Positions 31,901 through 43,116 are shown, counted from the stretch's first letter. The stretch is DNA of 64,000 nucleotides from Diacronema lutheri (GCA_019448385.1 JAGTXO010000009.1:930001-994000), one strand, 5' to 3'. Numbers and translations are program-made. Notes: generated from the sequence alone by a model not told the origin.

Positions 31901-34900
31901 GCCTCGTGCACGAGCACGTGCGCGCACTGCGCGTGCGACGCCTCCGCGCCGAGCGGCGCCCATCGCTCGAGGCGAAGCGCTGCGCCCAGCATGGCGTCGA
32001 GGCTGCCCGTTTCAGCCTCGGTCCAGACATGCACGAGCGCACGGCCGATCTGACGCACGCCGAGTGCGGACGACGCGTCGATGCGCTCGTCGATCGCCGC
32101 GACGTCCACGTCCGCGTCCGTCGCCGCGTTCGCGCCCGCGCAGTCGGCCGCGACGGCGCGCGCGTCCGTGCTGCCGCCGGCCGCGACGGCGCGCGCGTCC
32201 GTGCTGCCGCCGGCCGCGACGGCGCGGGCGTCCGTGCTGCCGCCGGCCGCGACGGCGCGGGCGTCCGTGCTGCCGCCGGCCGCGACGGCGCGGGCGTCGA
32301 CGTCGGCGCCGCCGTCGTCCTCGTCGTCGTCGCTCGAGTTGGCGCGCAGCTCGTCGTTGAGCTCGTCAAGCAGCAGCCACAGCCCGTGATCCGCGCCTTC
32401 GGACAGCAGCGACGTGGTCCCGCCCTTGCCACCACCACCGGCCGCGCCGGCGGCCGCGCCGCCGCCGGCCGCGTCAGTGACGCCCGCGGTCGTGGCCGCG
32501 GACGCGGAGGCGTGCGTGCCCGGCGCGTGCGCCGAGCCGAAGCCGTGGTGCGCCAGCGAGGCGTGCGAAGCGCGCACGCCGAGCGCGATGCCCTCCGCCG
32601 CGGCGCAATTTCCGTTCGCGCCAGCCGGCCCGCCGCCTGCCGCGCCGCCGCTCGCCGCCGCGCCGCCGGCCGCGCCACCGGACGCGCCAGCCAGGTGTCC
32701 GGGCTGCGCGCTGAGCGCCGCCGCGAGTTGCAGCTGCTGAAGCTGCTGCGCGGCGCGCACGCGCGCGCGCTCCGCGTGCACCATCTCGGCGAGCGTGGGG
32801 AGCACGAGCTCGCGCAAGAAGGCGGCCCAGCGCGCGCGCGCCACGGCGTGCGCGCGTGGGTGCAGCCTGCGCATGGCCACGCAGCCGAGCGCGTGACGCT
32901 CCCAGCGCAGCGCGGCGAGCGCGCGCGAGCACGCGCGCGCCAGCATCGCCGGCGAGTCGGCGACGGGCTGCGCGGCCGACGCGTCCGAGCGCGAGCGCGA
33001 GCGCGAGCCGAGGAGCGCAGGCGGCGCGCCGCTGACACCGCCGCCGGCCGCCGCGCCGGCCGCCCTGTCCGCCGCCGTGTCGGCGCCCGCTCGCGGCGCG
33101 GCGTCAGCGATGGTCGCAGCGGGGCCGGCCTCGGCGACGGACGACGCGCTTTGGCGCCTCGCCATGTGCCCAAACGTTGCCGACGCCGCGCGCTGCAAAT
33201 TGAAAGGCGGGCGTTTGAGCGCGGCGCCGCGCGCAGCGCCGGCTGGCGAGCCGACGCGCTCGGCCGCGGTGGGCGCGGTGGGCGCGCTGTCGGCGTCGAC
33301 GGCGGCGGTGGCTGCGGCGGTGGTGGCGAGGCCGGCGCGCTCGCCCTCCCCGTCCGCCGCCGCCGTCGGCGCATCGTCCGCGGAGTGCCGCCGCGTGCGC
33401 CGCGAGGTGGCCGCGCCGTTACGCGCGCCAGAGCTGCCACCAACGCCGCTTGCGCCGAGCGGCACGCCCGCCGCGAGCAGCGCGCGCCGCCACTCCGCGT
33501 CGACGGACGCGAGGACGAGCCGCTCGATCTCCGCCTCGAGCTTGCACGCGAGCTCGCGCGTCTCAGCGCCCATGCTGTCGGCCGTTGCGCCGTCGGCCGT
33601 TTCGCCGTCGGCGCTTCGGGCGGCGCGCGGCGCACGGCGCAGCACACCGAGAACGACGGCGTGAGTGTCCGAGTCGTCACTCACTGAGCAGACCGACAGT
33701 GAGCGAGCGAGGCCGACGGAGTGGCCCTCGCCGCTCGCCACGAGGCCGAGCACGTCCTGCTGCCGGCTCGGCTGCGCGGGCGGAGCAGGCGCGTCGACTG
33801 CAGAGGGCGCACCGGACGCGCCGCCGCCGGACGCGCCACCGCCGGACGCGCCGCCGCCGCCGGCGGCGTTCGGCGCGCTCTCGCCGCTCGCGCCGAACGC
33901 GCTCAAGAAGCGCGGCGTGAACATGCCGCGAAGCGAGACGGCGACGGCGGCGTTGAGCGTCGCGAGCCGCGGGTAGGCGGCACCGGGCGGCGCGGCGCGC
34001 GCGCTCACCGCGCCGCCGCCGCCGCCCTGCGCCGCGTCGCCGTGCTTGCCGGCGTGCGGCACAGCCGCGCAGCAGCCGCCGTCGGCGGCGCCCTGCTCGG
34101 CCCTTTGCTCCGCTGCGGGCAGCGCGCCGTCCGAGGATGTCACCGCCGATGGTGACGCCGAAAGTGACGGTGCGCCATCATCGTCGCCGTTCCCCTCGGC
34201 GCATGGCGACGCCGGAGCAAAGGGCGGAGGAACGATGGCGGCTATGCCCGCACTGGCGCCCGCCTTCGCCAAGCCCTCGCTGACCGTCGCCTCGCCGCGC
34301 GCTGCGCCCCTGGCGTCGCCGACTTTAACGATGGCGACCGTCGGCACCGTCGCATGGAGCGGCGGCTGCGCGCCGCGGGCACCCCGCGCGCGCTCGTCGC
34401 GTGCCTCGGCCACGGCGTCCCCATTGCGCGCCGTCTCTGCCGCGGCCGCGCGCGCGGCGGCGGCGGCGGGCGAGGTCGGCGAGCCGCGCCCGAGGCCAGC
34501 CGAGCTCTCCGAGCCGCGGCCGAGCGGCAACGGTGCGCCCGCCGCCGCCTCGCGCGCGACGAGCGCGCCGTCGCCGCTCGGCCGCGGCGCGGCGTGCGCG
34601 CGCGCGCTCCAGTTGCTGCGCTGCCGCTGCGTGGACGCGGCGAAGGCGACCACGAGATGTGCGCGCATGGCGTCGGCGAGCAGCTCGCCCGCCTCCGCCG
34701 CGGCGCGCACGCGCGCCTCCGCGTCCGTGCCGCCCTCCCTCGCCGTGCGCGCGGCCAAGTCGCCCAAAGCCCCACCGCCCACCGCGCCCACCGCGCCCCT
34801 CTCAGCCGTCTCGGCCGCGCCAAAATGCGCGTGCGCGTCGAGCAATCGCGCCTCGAGCCACTGACGCAGCTTGGCGTGGACGGACGCATAGAGATGGCGC

Positions 34901-36504
34901 TCCTCCGCGGCGGCGGTGTCGGCCGGCGGCCACGGCACGCGCCGCGCGAGCGCCGCGGCGTGCGCACGCACGCGCGGCGCGCGCTTATGCTGCGACCACG
35001 TCGCCCACAGAAGACAGAGGGAATGCTGCGCGGGAGTTATGCGCAGAGCGCGCCTGCAGTGCCAAAGGGCTGAGACGAGGCGGCGGCGGCCGCGCTCGAG
35101 CTCGCGCGCCGCCATCCCGCTGCCGCCGCCCGCGCCACCGCCCGCGCCGTCGCTCTCGCCGGTGTCCGAGTTGTCCAGGTCGCGCGCGCGCAGACGGCTC
35201 GCGCTCGCGGCCGTGCGCGTGACAACCTCGGTGGCAGTGGGCGCGTCGGCGCCTGGGCGCACGGCGCGCACGTCTGCCGTCGCGGCGGACGCGTGCGCGA
35301 AGGTGGAGAGCAGCATGATGCGGTAGAGCGTCACAGAGAGCGGGTAGGGATACGGCAGCTTGTACTTGAGCGCCTCGGGCCACAGCCCGTTCTCGTAGAG
35401 CGTGTCGTACCTATAGCGCGCGTGTGGGCAGGCGGGCGGAAGCGGGCGGAGGGTGGGCGGAAGCGTGGGTGGGCGGGCAGGCAAGCGAGCATGCGGGCGA
35501 ACGCGCGGACGTGCACGCATGCCCGCAGAAGGTGCCGGTCGCAGGCAGACGGTGAAGAGACAACGACGACACAACGCGACGGGCGCGGCGGGCCCCGCGC
35601 GTGCACCCGCGCGCGCGCCCGGGCGTGGCCCGCGCGTGCGCCCGCGCGCGCGCCCGCGCGCGCGCCCGCCCGCGCGCCAGCGCCTCACACGCAGTGCACG
35701 AGGGCGTTGAGCTTGGAGAGGGATGCAGTGTACTCGCGGTCTTTAAAATCCGAGCGGCCGGTTGCGCCGAGCACGTAGCTGCGGGATGGGCGGCGGGGCA
35801 CAGCCGCGGCCGCGGCCGCGGAGGTGGGCGCGGTGGCGGCGCGGCGCGCGTGAGCGCGCTGCCTCGCGCCGCGCTCCGGCGCGGCCCACCGTCGGAAAAG
35901 CGCGCGCGCGCGCGCGCGCGAGCGATCACAGCCGGTAGCATTCGCGGAAGGAGCGCTTGAGGGTGCGCTGCAAGTCGCTCTTCGAGAGGCGAAAGCCCGG
36001 GATCTCCCACGCCGCGAGCTGCACCGTCTGCGTGAGGCAGAGCAGCCCGCACAGGAACGTGACCGCCTGCCGCTCGACCCACTTCTGAAAATCGGCAAAG
36101 CGCTCAAAGTGGTGCGGCCGGCCGGCCATCAGCAGGAGGAAGCGGTAGTGCAGGTAAGGGCGGTGGACGGCAGGCACCTCGACGAGCGACGATCCCGACT
36201 CGCCGAGCCCCTGCGCGTTCAGCCGGCGCACGGCCTGCGCGAGCTCGGCCGGCTCCATGCGCAGCTCGCGCAGCAGCAGCTGCGTGAGCAGCGACGACTC
36301 GTCGGCCCCGACCGCGTCGGTGCCGAGGTGGGTACAGAGCACGAGCGTCTCGTACGTGATTGTGCGGAACTGCACCTCGCTCACCGGCCAGTCCGACAGC
36401 GCCGGCAGCTCGACGAGCGCGAGGCGCTCGCCCTGCGCGTCGGCCATCGGGACTGGATGCCCAGCAGCTGCTGTTGGGTGGCTGGCTGAGTTGGCTTTGA
36501 TCAT
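28965..36504 (-). CDS. Large protein with possible Munc13-type (MHD2/DUF810-like) C-terminus
   Basis: Five exons on the minus strand (36504-35930, 35778-35689, 35410-31780, 31449-30063, 29671-28965) give 2,129 aa. Donors are GTGATC, GTGAGG, GTGGGG and GTACAC. Conserved-looking parts are separated by long Ala/Gly/Ser-rich low-complexity stretches: an N-terminal helical region (TYETLVLCTHLG, FADFQKWVERQAV), LYENGLWPEALKYKLPYP, VLRTLTERALFKLADARP, and a C-terminal block with LTDFFVA, DGTAQGLPLPAVE and LRLHSAELIAIW. That last block resembles the end of the MHD2 region of plant PATROL1 and other Munc13-like tethering proteins, which would imply vesicle docking, but the match is by eye and weak. 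An alternative start is the ATG at 36447. An 11-aa Ala-rich repeat is present (32150-32298). It is divergent from the gene at 36534. Confidence 0.55.
29681..29758. repeat. 13-bp GGTTGGGCGGGGC tandem repeat next to a splice acceptor
   Basis: About five imperfect copies of a G-rich 13-bp unit (C-rich on the transcribed strand) end eight bases before the acceptor of the last intron of the large minus-strand gene. As in dynein intron 7, the repeat makes up the pyrimidine tract. Confidence 0.8.
29957..30025. repeat. 13-bp GCAAGCGGGTTAT tandem repeat
   Basis: Five or so copies of a 13-bp unit alternating between GGGTTAT and GGGTTTT forms, inside the last intron of the large minus-strand gene and directly adjoining the 22-bp hairpin arm at 30026. 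Confidence 0.82.
30026..30091. other. Perfect 22-bp inverted repeat enclosing a 5' splice site
   Basis: Bases 30026-30047 and 30070-30091 are perfect inverted repeats with a 22-base loop (30048-30069). On the minus strand the upstream arm is the end of coding exon 4 (ending near DFFVAEA), and the loop contains the exon end (30063) and the GTACAC donor (30062). The downstream arm lies in the intron. In RNA the donor would sit in the loop of a 22-bp perfect stem. Confidence 0.75.
31610..31742. repeat. GTGAC/GCGCC pentamer-rich tandem repeat in an intron
   Basis: About 130 bp built from CGTGACGTGACG and CGCGCCGTGACG blocks, next to the donor end of the intron between exons 3 and 4 of the large minus-strand gene. 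TGACGT cores recur many times. These look like CRE/bZIP sites, but in a simple repeat this is probably incidental. Confidence 0.82.
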
Positions 36505-36533
36505 GAAGCGATTTCAAGTGGGCAGCAACTGGG

Positions 36534-36932
36534 ATGTACGCGTCGATCGACGAAGAGGCGGACAGGCGCTCGGTGCGAGAGCTGCGCATTGAGGCCGAGC
36601 GGCTCACCGCCGAGCGCGCGGCGTTGAGCGAGCGGCTGCGCGACACGGATGCGCGCGTCGCGCTGCTCCGCGCGCATACGACCGAGCTCGCACAAGGCCT
36701 GTGCGTGATGCTCAAGACGGTGCGCCGCGAGCTCAAGCGCAAGGACGCGCAGCGCGCCGAGCTCGAGGCGGCGACGTGCGCTTGGCCGGCCAGCACGCGT
36801 GCGCCGGCGCGCGCGATGCCGCCTGCCTGCACTGCGCTCAGCGACGCCGCCGCGGAGAGGCTCGGCGGCGCTGGCGCGCAGCATCTCGCGCGCGCGAGCG
36901 TGATGGGAGCGCCGTGCGCGCCACGATTGTAA
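36534..36932 (+). CDS. Small coiled-coil protein, unknown function
   Basis: 132-aa single-exon frame. Residues about 12-80 form a heptad-rich amphipathic helix (VRELRIEAERLTAERAALSE, then LRAHTTELAQGL and VRRELKRKDAQRAELEA), likely a coiled coil; the rest is Ala/Pro-rich and disordered. The coding appearance of the first 80 residues and the position in a divergent pair support a real gene, but I recognise no family. It starts 29 bp from the ATG of the large minus-strand gene (86 bp if that gene begins at 36447). It could be the first exon of a longer product, though no continuation was found before 37094. Confidence 0.5.
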   Translation: MYASIDEEADRRSVRELRIEAERLTAERAALSERLRDTDARVALLRAHTTELAQGLCVMLKTVRRELKRKDAQRAELEAATCAWPASTRAPARAMPPACTALSDAAAERLGGAGAQHLARASVMGAPCAPRL

Positions 36933-37093
36933 CGCTACGCCACCGTGGACGCCGACGTTTCGACGCGTACGGCTCTTCAGAGCCGATCCATCAGTCTCAG
37001 TCAGTCAGCCAGCCTCATGCCACGCCCGAGCCGGGACGGGCCAGGAGGAACGGAGGGTCAATAATGACAACGAGGCCGCCGCGCCGCCCAGCC

Positions 37094-38323
37094 TTACGCA
37101 GCCTGCAGCTCGGCGAGCTCGCGCACGACCTCCGCGCGTCTCGCGCTGAGCCAGCCGATGTACGCGTCGCACGACGCCCTGTGCGCGGCCGCGTCCTCGA
37201 GCGCGGGCGGCACGGAAGGGTCACACCCGCCCGCGCCCGAGCCGCGCAGCTGCGCCGGCTGCGGTGGCGGCGGTTCGGGCGTGCAGATGGCCTTGATCGA
37301 GAAGGTGAGGCCGAAGGAGAAGGGCATGAGCAGCGTCGACCAGCGCCGGTCGCGCGCGACGCGCGCGTTGAGCGCGCGCATCGCCGGGTGGTCGCCGAAC
37401 TGGAGGTCGCGGTCCTCAGGCCAGAGCGTGTCATGCAGAATGAGCAGACCTCCGGGCTTGAGCAGCGCGTAGGCCTGCTCGAAGTAGTGCTCGTAGCCAG
37501 GTGGGTCAGCGTCGACAAAGACCACATCGAACGCACCGTCCTCGCCGCGCGCGCGCACGCGCCGGAAGAGCTCGGTGCCGCTCACCTCCATGAGCTCGAG
37601 CTGCGCGCACGTCTCGCCCGCGGCGAGGGCGATGTTCTGACGGGCCATGGCGGCGTAGCGCGGGTTAGGCTCGCAGCAGGTCACCTTGCCGCCCTCCGGC
37701 ATCCCGAGCGCGCACGAGATCGCCGAGTACCCCGAGAAGGTGCCGACATCGAGCACGCGCGTTGCGCCGGTCGCGAGGCAGAGCGCCGTGAGCATCCTCC
37801 CGACCTCCTCGGGCACGCCGTTGGTAGCCTCGGACATGGCGAGGGCGCGAACGTCGGCCTGGCGCAGCGCCTTGAGCACCGGCGGCTCGGGCGACGACAG
37901 CTCGAGAGCCAGGTCGGCGAGCGTGAGCGTGCGCATCATCGCGCCGACGAGCGGGACGACTTTGAACGGCCCGTCGTGCAGCGCGTCCGTCGTGGCGTAC
38001 GTGGGCGGGCCGTCGCGTGGCGGCTCGGCGGCGGTGACGGGCACAATCACTTGCGCGTGCAGCTCGACCAGGTCCTTGGGCACCTTGGTCCACGCGTTCG
38101 GCTTGCCCGGCCGCCACGCGTCGCCAATCTCCCACGAGTCGATCGATTTTTGCCGCTCGCTCTTGCCGAGACGCACGATGAAGTTATCCGACGCGAGCGG
38201 GCGCGCGCGCGCGGCGTGCGCCGGCGAGGGCGCGCGCGGCGCCGCCGACGCCGCGCCACCCACCGCGAGCAGCGCCGCGAGACTCGCGGCCAGTCGCCAC
38301 GCGCATGGTGCTACGCGCGCCAT
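37094..38323 (-). CDS. SAM-dependent O-methyltransferase (CCoAOMT-like), targeted
   Basis: 409-aa single-exon protein of O-methyltransferase family 3. The SAM-binding motif I is VLDVGTFSGYSAI; later motifs are VTCCEPNPRYAAMARQNI, FDVVFVDADPPGYEHYF and LLKPGGLLILHDTLWPEDRD. The substrate is unknown; relatives methylate catechol-type hydroxyls. The N-terminus (APCAWRLAASLAALLAVGGA) is a hydrophobic signal-like segment followed by an Ala/Pro/Arg stretch, so secretion or organelle import is likely. About 130 residues precede the catalytic core, and the C-terminus adds a helical tail. The start at 38323 gives the signal-like segment. It is divergent from the next gene, 63 bp apart. Confidence 0.85.
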   Translation of the reverse strand: MARVAPCAWRLAASLAALLAVGGAASAAPRAPSPAHAARARPLASDNFIVRLGKSERQKSIDSWEIGDAWRPGKPNAWTKVPKDLVELHAQVIVPVTAAEPPRDGPPTYATTDALHDGPFKVVPLVGAMMRTLTLADLALELSSPEPPVLKALRQADVRALAMSEATNGVPEEVGRMLTALCLATGATRVLDVGTFSGYSAISCALGMPEGGKVTCCEPNPRYAAMARQNIALAAGETCAQLELMEVSGTELFRRVRARGEDGAFDVVFVDADPPGYEHYFEQAYALLKPGGLLILHDTLWPEDRDLQFGDHPAMRALNARVARDRRWSTLLMPFSFGLTFSIKAICTPEPPPPQPAQLRGSGAGGCDPSVPPALEDAAAHRASCDAYIGWLSARRAEVVRELAELQAA

Positions 38324-38386
38324 CCCACGTGTCGTGACTGAAAGGAGACAGAGGCTCGGAAAACCAAAACCTCCCGACCTCACAAG
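38324..38386. promoter_or_regulatory. 63-bp divergent promoter space
   Basis: Only 63 bp separate the ATGs of the O-methyltransferase and the TPR protein. No TATA motif is visible. The space must serve both genes unless 5' exons lie elsewhere. Confidence 0.5.
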
Positions 38387-40684
38387 ATGGCGGAGACCGC
38401 GGAGGTCCTGCGCGCCGAGCTCGACGAGACGAAGCAGAAGCTCGAGGCGCTCAAAGCGCAGAAGGGCTCGCTGTCGCTGCTGCAGAACGACGTCAAGGAA
38501 AAGGCCGCCGAGATCGAGCGCCTCCGCGACCAGGTGAGCAAGGAGCGAGCGACGTCGCGCGCCAACCTGCAAAAGGTGATGCGCGTCTCGTCCGAGAAGA
38601 AGGTGCTCGAGGACCAGCTCGCGCTGCTGCAAGGGCAGGCGCAGCACGCCGCGCCCGTGATGGACCCGTCGATGCTCGCCGGTCCGCGCGCGCCGCGCGC
38701 ACGCGCGTCTGCCTGCGTTTGCGCCGGCCGGCGGCGCGGCGCACGCGCCGCGCCGCACCGCCTCACGTGACCTCACGAGCCGAGCGACGCGTCCGCTCGC
38801 CTCGCGCGCCGCTCGCGCCACTGCCGCTCGCGCGGCGCGCGCGCGCAGAGCTCGATTCGCTGCGCGCTCAGCTCAACGCCGCGATGACCGCGCAGATGCG
38901 CGCGGAAGGCGAGGCGGACGCGCTGCGGCGCGCGGCACAGTTGGGCAGCGTCGGCGGCGGACACGACGAGGAGCTCGAGCGGGTGCGGGCGGCAATGGGC
39001 AAGCTGGCGGCGGACAACGCGCAGCTCGTCGAGCAGCGCGACGACCTCGCCGATGAGGTCACGTGCCTCAAGGACGAAGTTGCCGAGCTGCGCCGCGCGC
39101 ACGCCGGCGGCGGCGGTGGCGGCGGCGGCGCGGGCGGCGCGGGCGGCGCGAGTGGCGAGGTGCTGCATCTGCGTGAGGAAGTGGACATGCTCCGCGCGCA
39201 GCTTGAGTCGGTGATGGGCACGAAGCCGCTCAGTAACGGTGGTGGCCGCACGATGGAGGGCGTCCTCATTTCGGACGACGACGACGACGACGACCGCGCC
39301 GGCGGCGGCGACGACGACGACAACGACGACGACGACGACGGTGGGATGGTCTCTGAGGCGACGGCGCGCAACACGCCAGCAGCGGGCGCGAACGGCGCGT
39401 CGGACGACGACCCACTTGGCTTGGGCCTGCCCTCGTCGCCCCCGCCGGCCGCAAGCGCGACCACAAGCGCGGTCGCCGGCACGACCGTTTCACCGCCCGG
39501 TGCCGCGGCCGGCGCCGATGGCTCGGCAGCTGCCAAGCCCAAGAAGGGCAAGGGCAAGGGCAAGGCGGGACAGGACGGCGCGCCGCCGGCGGGCGGAAGC
39601 ATGTCGCCGCCTCCGGCTCAGCACGCGGCGCACCCCGCCGCGCCGGCGCGCCCGGCCGTCGAGCAGTCTCCTGCCGTTGTCGTGCCGCGCTACTCGCCCG
39701 CCGAATCGCAGTACAACCGGATGGTGCAGGAGGAGCTCACCGCAGGGCAGCACGCGGCGCGGCGGCCAAGCGTCGGCCGCGGCGGCGGCGGCGGTGGAGG
39801 GCGCGCAGGCGCGCAGGGCGGTGGCGCTGCGGGCGGCAGTTCGACCGGTGGCCTTCTCGGCTTGACGCTCGGCGGGCTCAACCCGATCGCAAAGATCATC
39901 GCGGGCGGGCCGAGCGGCGCGGGCGCGAGCGCGGGCGCTGGCGCCGGCCGGCTCAACGCGACGATTAATGGCGCCGACCCCGAGCTGGTCGCGTTTGAGT
40001 CCAAACGGCTTGGGGCGCGCGTGCACGCGCTTTTCAACCAGGGGCGGTACGCCGAGGCCCTCGAGGTCGCCGAGCAGCAGCGCGCTCTGCTGCTCGAGTC
40101 GTACGGCAGCGAGCACCAGGAGTACGCCACCTCCGTCAACAACGTCGCGACGCTCTACCAGGTGGACCGCGCGAGCGCGCCCGCCGAGCCACGCGCGCGC
40201 GCGCGCGCGCAGCCGGCGGCGGCGCGCCGCGCCCGGCGCTCGCGCTGCGCCGCGCTGGCACACGCCACGGCGCTGCGCACCGCTCACGCCTGTCGCGCCG
40301 CGACCGCTCACGCGCGCGCCGCCCGGCCGGTCGGCCGTGCTCGCAGGCGCTTGGCCGGCACGAGGAGGCGGAGCCGCTGCTGCAACAGGCGAGCCGCATT
40401 CAGGAGCGCCGGCTAGGCCACGAGCACCCGCACACGCTCGCGTCGCTTGCGAACCTCGCGACTGTCTACGAAGCCATGGGGTGCGCGCGCGCGTGCCGTG
40501 CCGCGTCCTCCCATCCCGGGCTCGCGCGGCGGTGAGCGTGGCGCTGGCGCGCGCTCAGCCCCGCGCGCGCGCATCGCGCGCGGTCGCGCGCAGGCAGCGC
40601 GAGAAGGCCGAGGCGCTCAACGTGCTCGTGCGCGCGATGCGCCAGCGATGGGACGAGAAGCAGCGCGCCGCTCGCGCGAGATGA
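38387..40684 (+). CDS. Kinesin-light-chain-like coiled-coil/TPR protein
   Basis: Four exons (38387-38681, 38849-40161, 40347-40480, 40594-40684) give 610 aa. The N-terminal part is coiled coil (AELDETKQKLEALKAQ and LDSLRAQLNAAMTAQ). Then come an acidic Asp run (39274-39345), a disordered Ser/Pro/Gly-rich middle, and two KLC-type TPR units: GRYAEALEVAEQQRALLLES with YATSVNNVATLYQ, and GRHEEAEPLLQQASRIQERR with TLASLANLATVYEAMG. A basic helix ends the protein. Kinesin light chains link motor to cargo; with only two TPRs the role here is uncertain. The introns are phase 1, 0 and 2, with donors GTCCGC, GTGGAC and GTGCGC, and the joins restore the TPR consensus exactly. Confidence 0.75.
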
Positions 40685-40806
40685 TCCGTCGGCAGCCGCT
40701 ATCACATGTACGTAAGTAAGTAGATCGTTGGATTCGTTACTGTTTGTACCCACTTTTAACGACCAAAAAGTCGGTTTGGAGGGGGGGCATCTCGCGGAGT
40801 CGCGCG

Positions 40807-43076
40807 ATGCAACGGCGGCGGGCGTCGCGCGACGCGGCGACGGTGTTTGGCGCGGGGGACGAGCGCACGGCCTTCGTACAGCAGCAGCTTGAGCTTGGCA
40901 AGCTCGTTGCCGACTCGGCGCAGCGCGCGCGCCTCGCGCCCAACCGCGCGGCGCGCGAGCTGTACATTGGGCCGGGCGGGCTCGCGGGCAACGGCATGCG
41001 CGGCGCGCCGTTCGGGCAAGAGGCGAGCGGGCCGCCGGCGCTGCCGCCGCTCGGCATCGCCGGCCGCGGCCCGCCCAAGCGCACCGGCGCCGGCTCCGAG
41101 CTGCTCGAGCTGAACCGCGCGCTCAAGCAGCGGTGCGACGAGCTCGCGCAGCAGAACGCCGCGCTGATCTCGCGTTTCGACAGCGTCGAGCGCGAGATGG
41201 GCGAGCTGCGGCAGCGGGCGGCGGCGGCGGAGGCGTCAGAGCGCCAGCTCCGCTCCGACATGAAGCACATTGTCCAGCGCAACGACGTGCTTGAGCGGAT
41301 GAACGACCAGCTGCAGGCGGAACGGCAGCGCGCGGCCGACGAGGCCGAGGCGCGCTCGCGCGAGCGGTGGATGGCGGCGCCGCCGGCGGCGGCGGCGGAA
41401 GAGTCGGACGCATCAACGGCGCAGGCCTCGCCGCTCGAGTCGGAGCGCCCGCCGCGCCCCTCCACGCCGCAGCACACACACACATTCCTCGCCCTCGTGG
41501 AGAAGGGGCTGACACGGGAGCTTGAACGCGCCGCGGCCGCGCAGGAGGCCGGGACGGAGGCGCCGTCGCCCGCGCGCACGGGGCACCAGATCTCGCTGCG
41601 CACGCAGCTGCGCCAGCTCGCTGACATGCAGAAGGAGGTGACGCAGCTCCAGCGCTACACCGAGGCCGTGCAGAACTTCTCCGACAAGCTCACGAAGCAG
41701 CTGCGCGCGCGCGAGCGCGAGAACGCCGCGCTCAGCGGCAAGTTGGGCGATCAGCAGCGCGAGGCGGAGGAGGCGTTGCACAAGCTCAACTCGCAGCTCG
41801 TCGAGGCACGCGCCGCGCGAGCGCCGTGCGCCACGCCCATCGCCGCACGCGCCGCCTCGGTCGCGACGAGGCGGCGACGCGGAGCGGCCTCCTTGCGAGC
41901 GATTGGGCGCTCATATGCACGGCGCAGGGCGGCGCGCCTGTCATATGCACGCGCCGCCCTGCCGCCGTGCATATGAGCGACAGGCGCTCATTTGCACGCG
42001 CCGCCCTGCCGCCGCCCTGCCGCCGCTCCGCCCGCGCGCAGACGCACGCGCAGCTCGCCGAGGCGGTACGGAGCGCGGCGCAGTCGGAGGCGCGCGCGAC
42101 GAGCGCGCAGGGCGCCGTGCGCTCGCTCGAGGACGATCTGGCGCGCTCTGAGACGCAACTTGGCGCCATGCGTACCCACCTTGAGCAGATGCTCACGTTG
42201 CACGAGCGGCTCACGGAGGCGGCGCTCGGGCTTGGGGCATCGGACGAGGCGATCGGCTCGCTGATCGACGAGCTCGACAAGCGGCTCGGCAACACGCTCG
42301 TCGCGGGCATCGCCGACCAGCTCGACGGCCTTGTCGCAAGCGGCGGGCGCGCCACGCCCCGCCCGCCCCTGCCGCCGGCCAGCGCGAGTCCAACGCCGAG
42401 CCCGGGCGCGGCGGCCTCGCCGCTCTCGCTCAAGCGCGCCGTCACCAAGACGCGCACAAACTTCATGGTGGCGCGCCGTTATCTCCTGTCGACGCGGCAG
42501 CACGCGACGGGCGTCGGCGCCGCTGCGGGCGAGCCGTCGGCGGCGTCGTCCACAGGCCACGGCACGCCGCCCTCCCGGCCAGATGGCGAGGCCGCGCAAG
42601 CGCTCCACGCAAGCGGCGTCTCGCCGCGGCCGCTCGGCGCGCCGCCGTCGCCCGCGCCGCCGTCCGCGCGCGCTGGCGCTGGCACGCACGCGGCGCCCGC
42701 CGGCCTCGCCCTCAGCGGCGTCGCGGCAGGCGTGCCGCACGCGCCGACGCCATCGCTTCCCGTGCCACCGTCCGCGCCAAGAGGTTTGGCGATGTCGCCG
42801 CTGGGCAAGCGGCCGGGACGCGCCGTCCTCACCGTCTCGACCGCGGCGGCGCCGGCATCGCCCGTCGCGCGGTCGCCGCTGGCAGGCTCGCCGACGAACG
42901 AGGGCGCCGCGAGCGTCGCGGTGGGCTCGCCGCTCGCGCGCGTGCGATCGCTCCGGCCGGCCGGTGGCGGCATTGGCAGCACGCGTGTCTCTGGTCCGAG
43001 CGGCCTCGGGCATGCGGCCAGCAGGGCGGCTGGTGCTGACGAGCAGTTGCGATCAAGACGCCCGCAGGCGCACTGA
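40807..43076 (+). CDS. Coiled-coil protein, unknown function
   Basis: Two exons give about 677 aa. Exon 1 starts at the ATG at 40807 and ends at 41805 if the intron is GC-AG, or at 41799 if it uses GTCGAG; exon 2 is 42042-43076. Long heptad stretches occur in both exons (ELLELNRALKQRCDELAQQN, QLRQLADMQKEVTQLQRYTE, VRSLEDDLARSETQLGAM). The last third is Ser/Pro/Ala-rich and probably disordered, with many SP sites. There is no catalytic motif. A cytoskeletal or centrosomal role is possible but is only a guess. Its stop is 40 bp from the stop of the convergent TUTase gene. Confidence 0.7.
41908..41979. repeat. Long inverted repeat (29/30 bp arms) inside an intron
   Basis: Left arm 41908-41936 and right arm 41950-41979 are complementary with a single bulged base around a 13-base loop. 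Part of the arm (TCATATGCACGCGCCGCCCT) recurs as further copies next to it, up to about 42000. The structure could be a tiny foldback element or a by-product of repeat expansion; it has no coding content. Confidence 0.72.
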
Positions 43077-43116
43077 CAGATCGGAGTTGGTTTGAAGGCT
43101 CCGTATGTAGGTACTG

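Noticed and set aside
31738-33680. Other long open frames opposite the large minus-strand gene
   Set aside because: In DNA this GC-rich, stops are rare and every real gene casts long shadow frames. These show only Arg/Ala/Pro-rich sequence without domain content.
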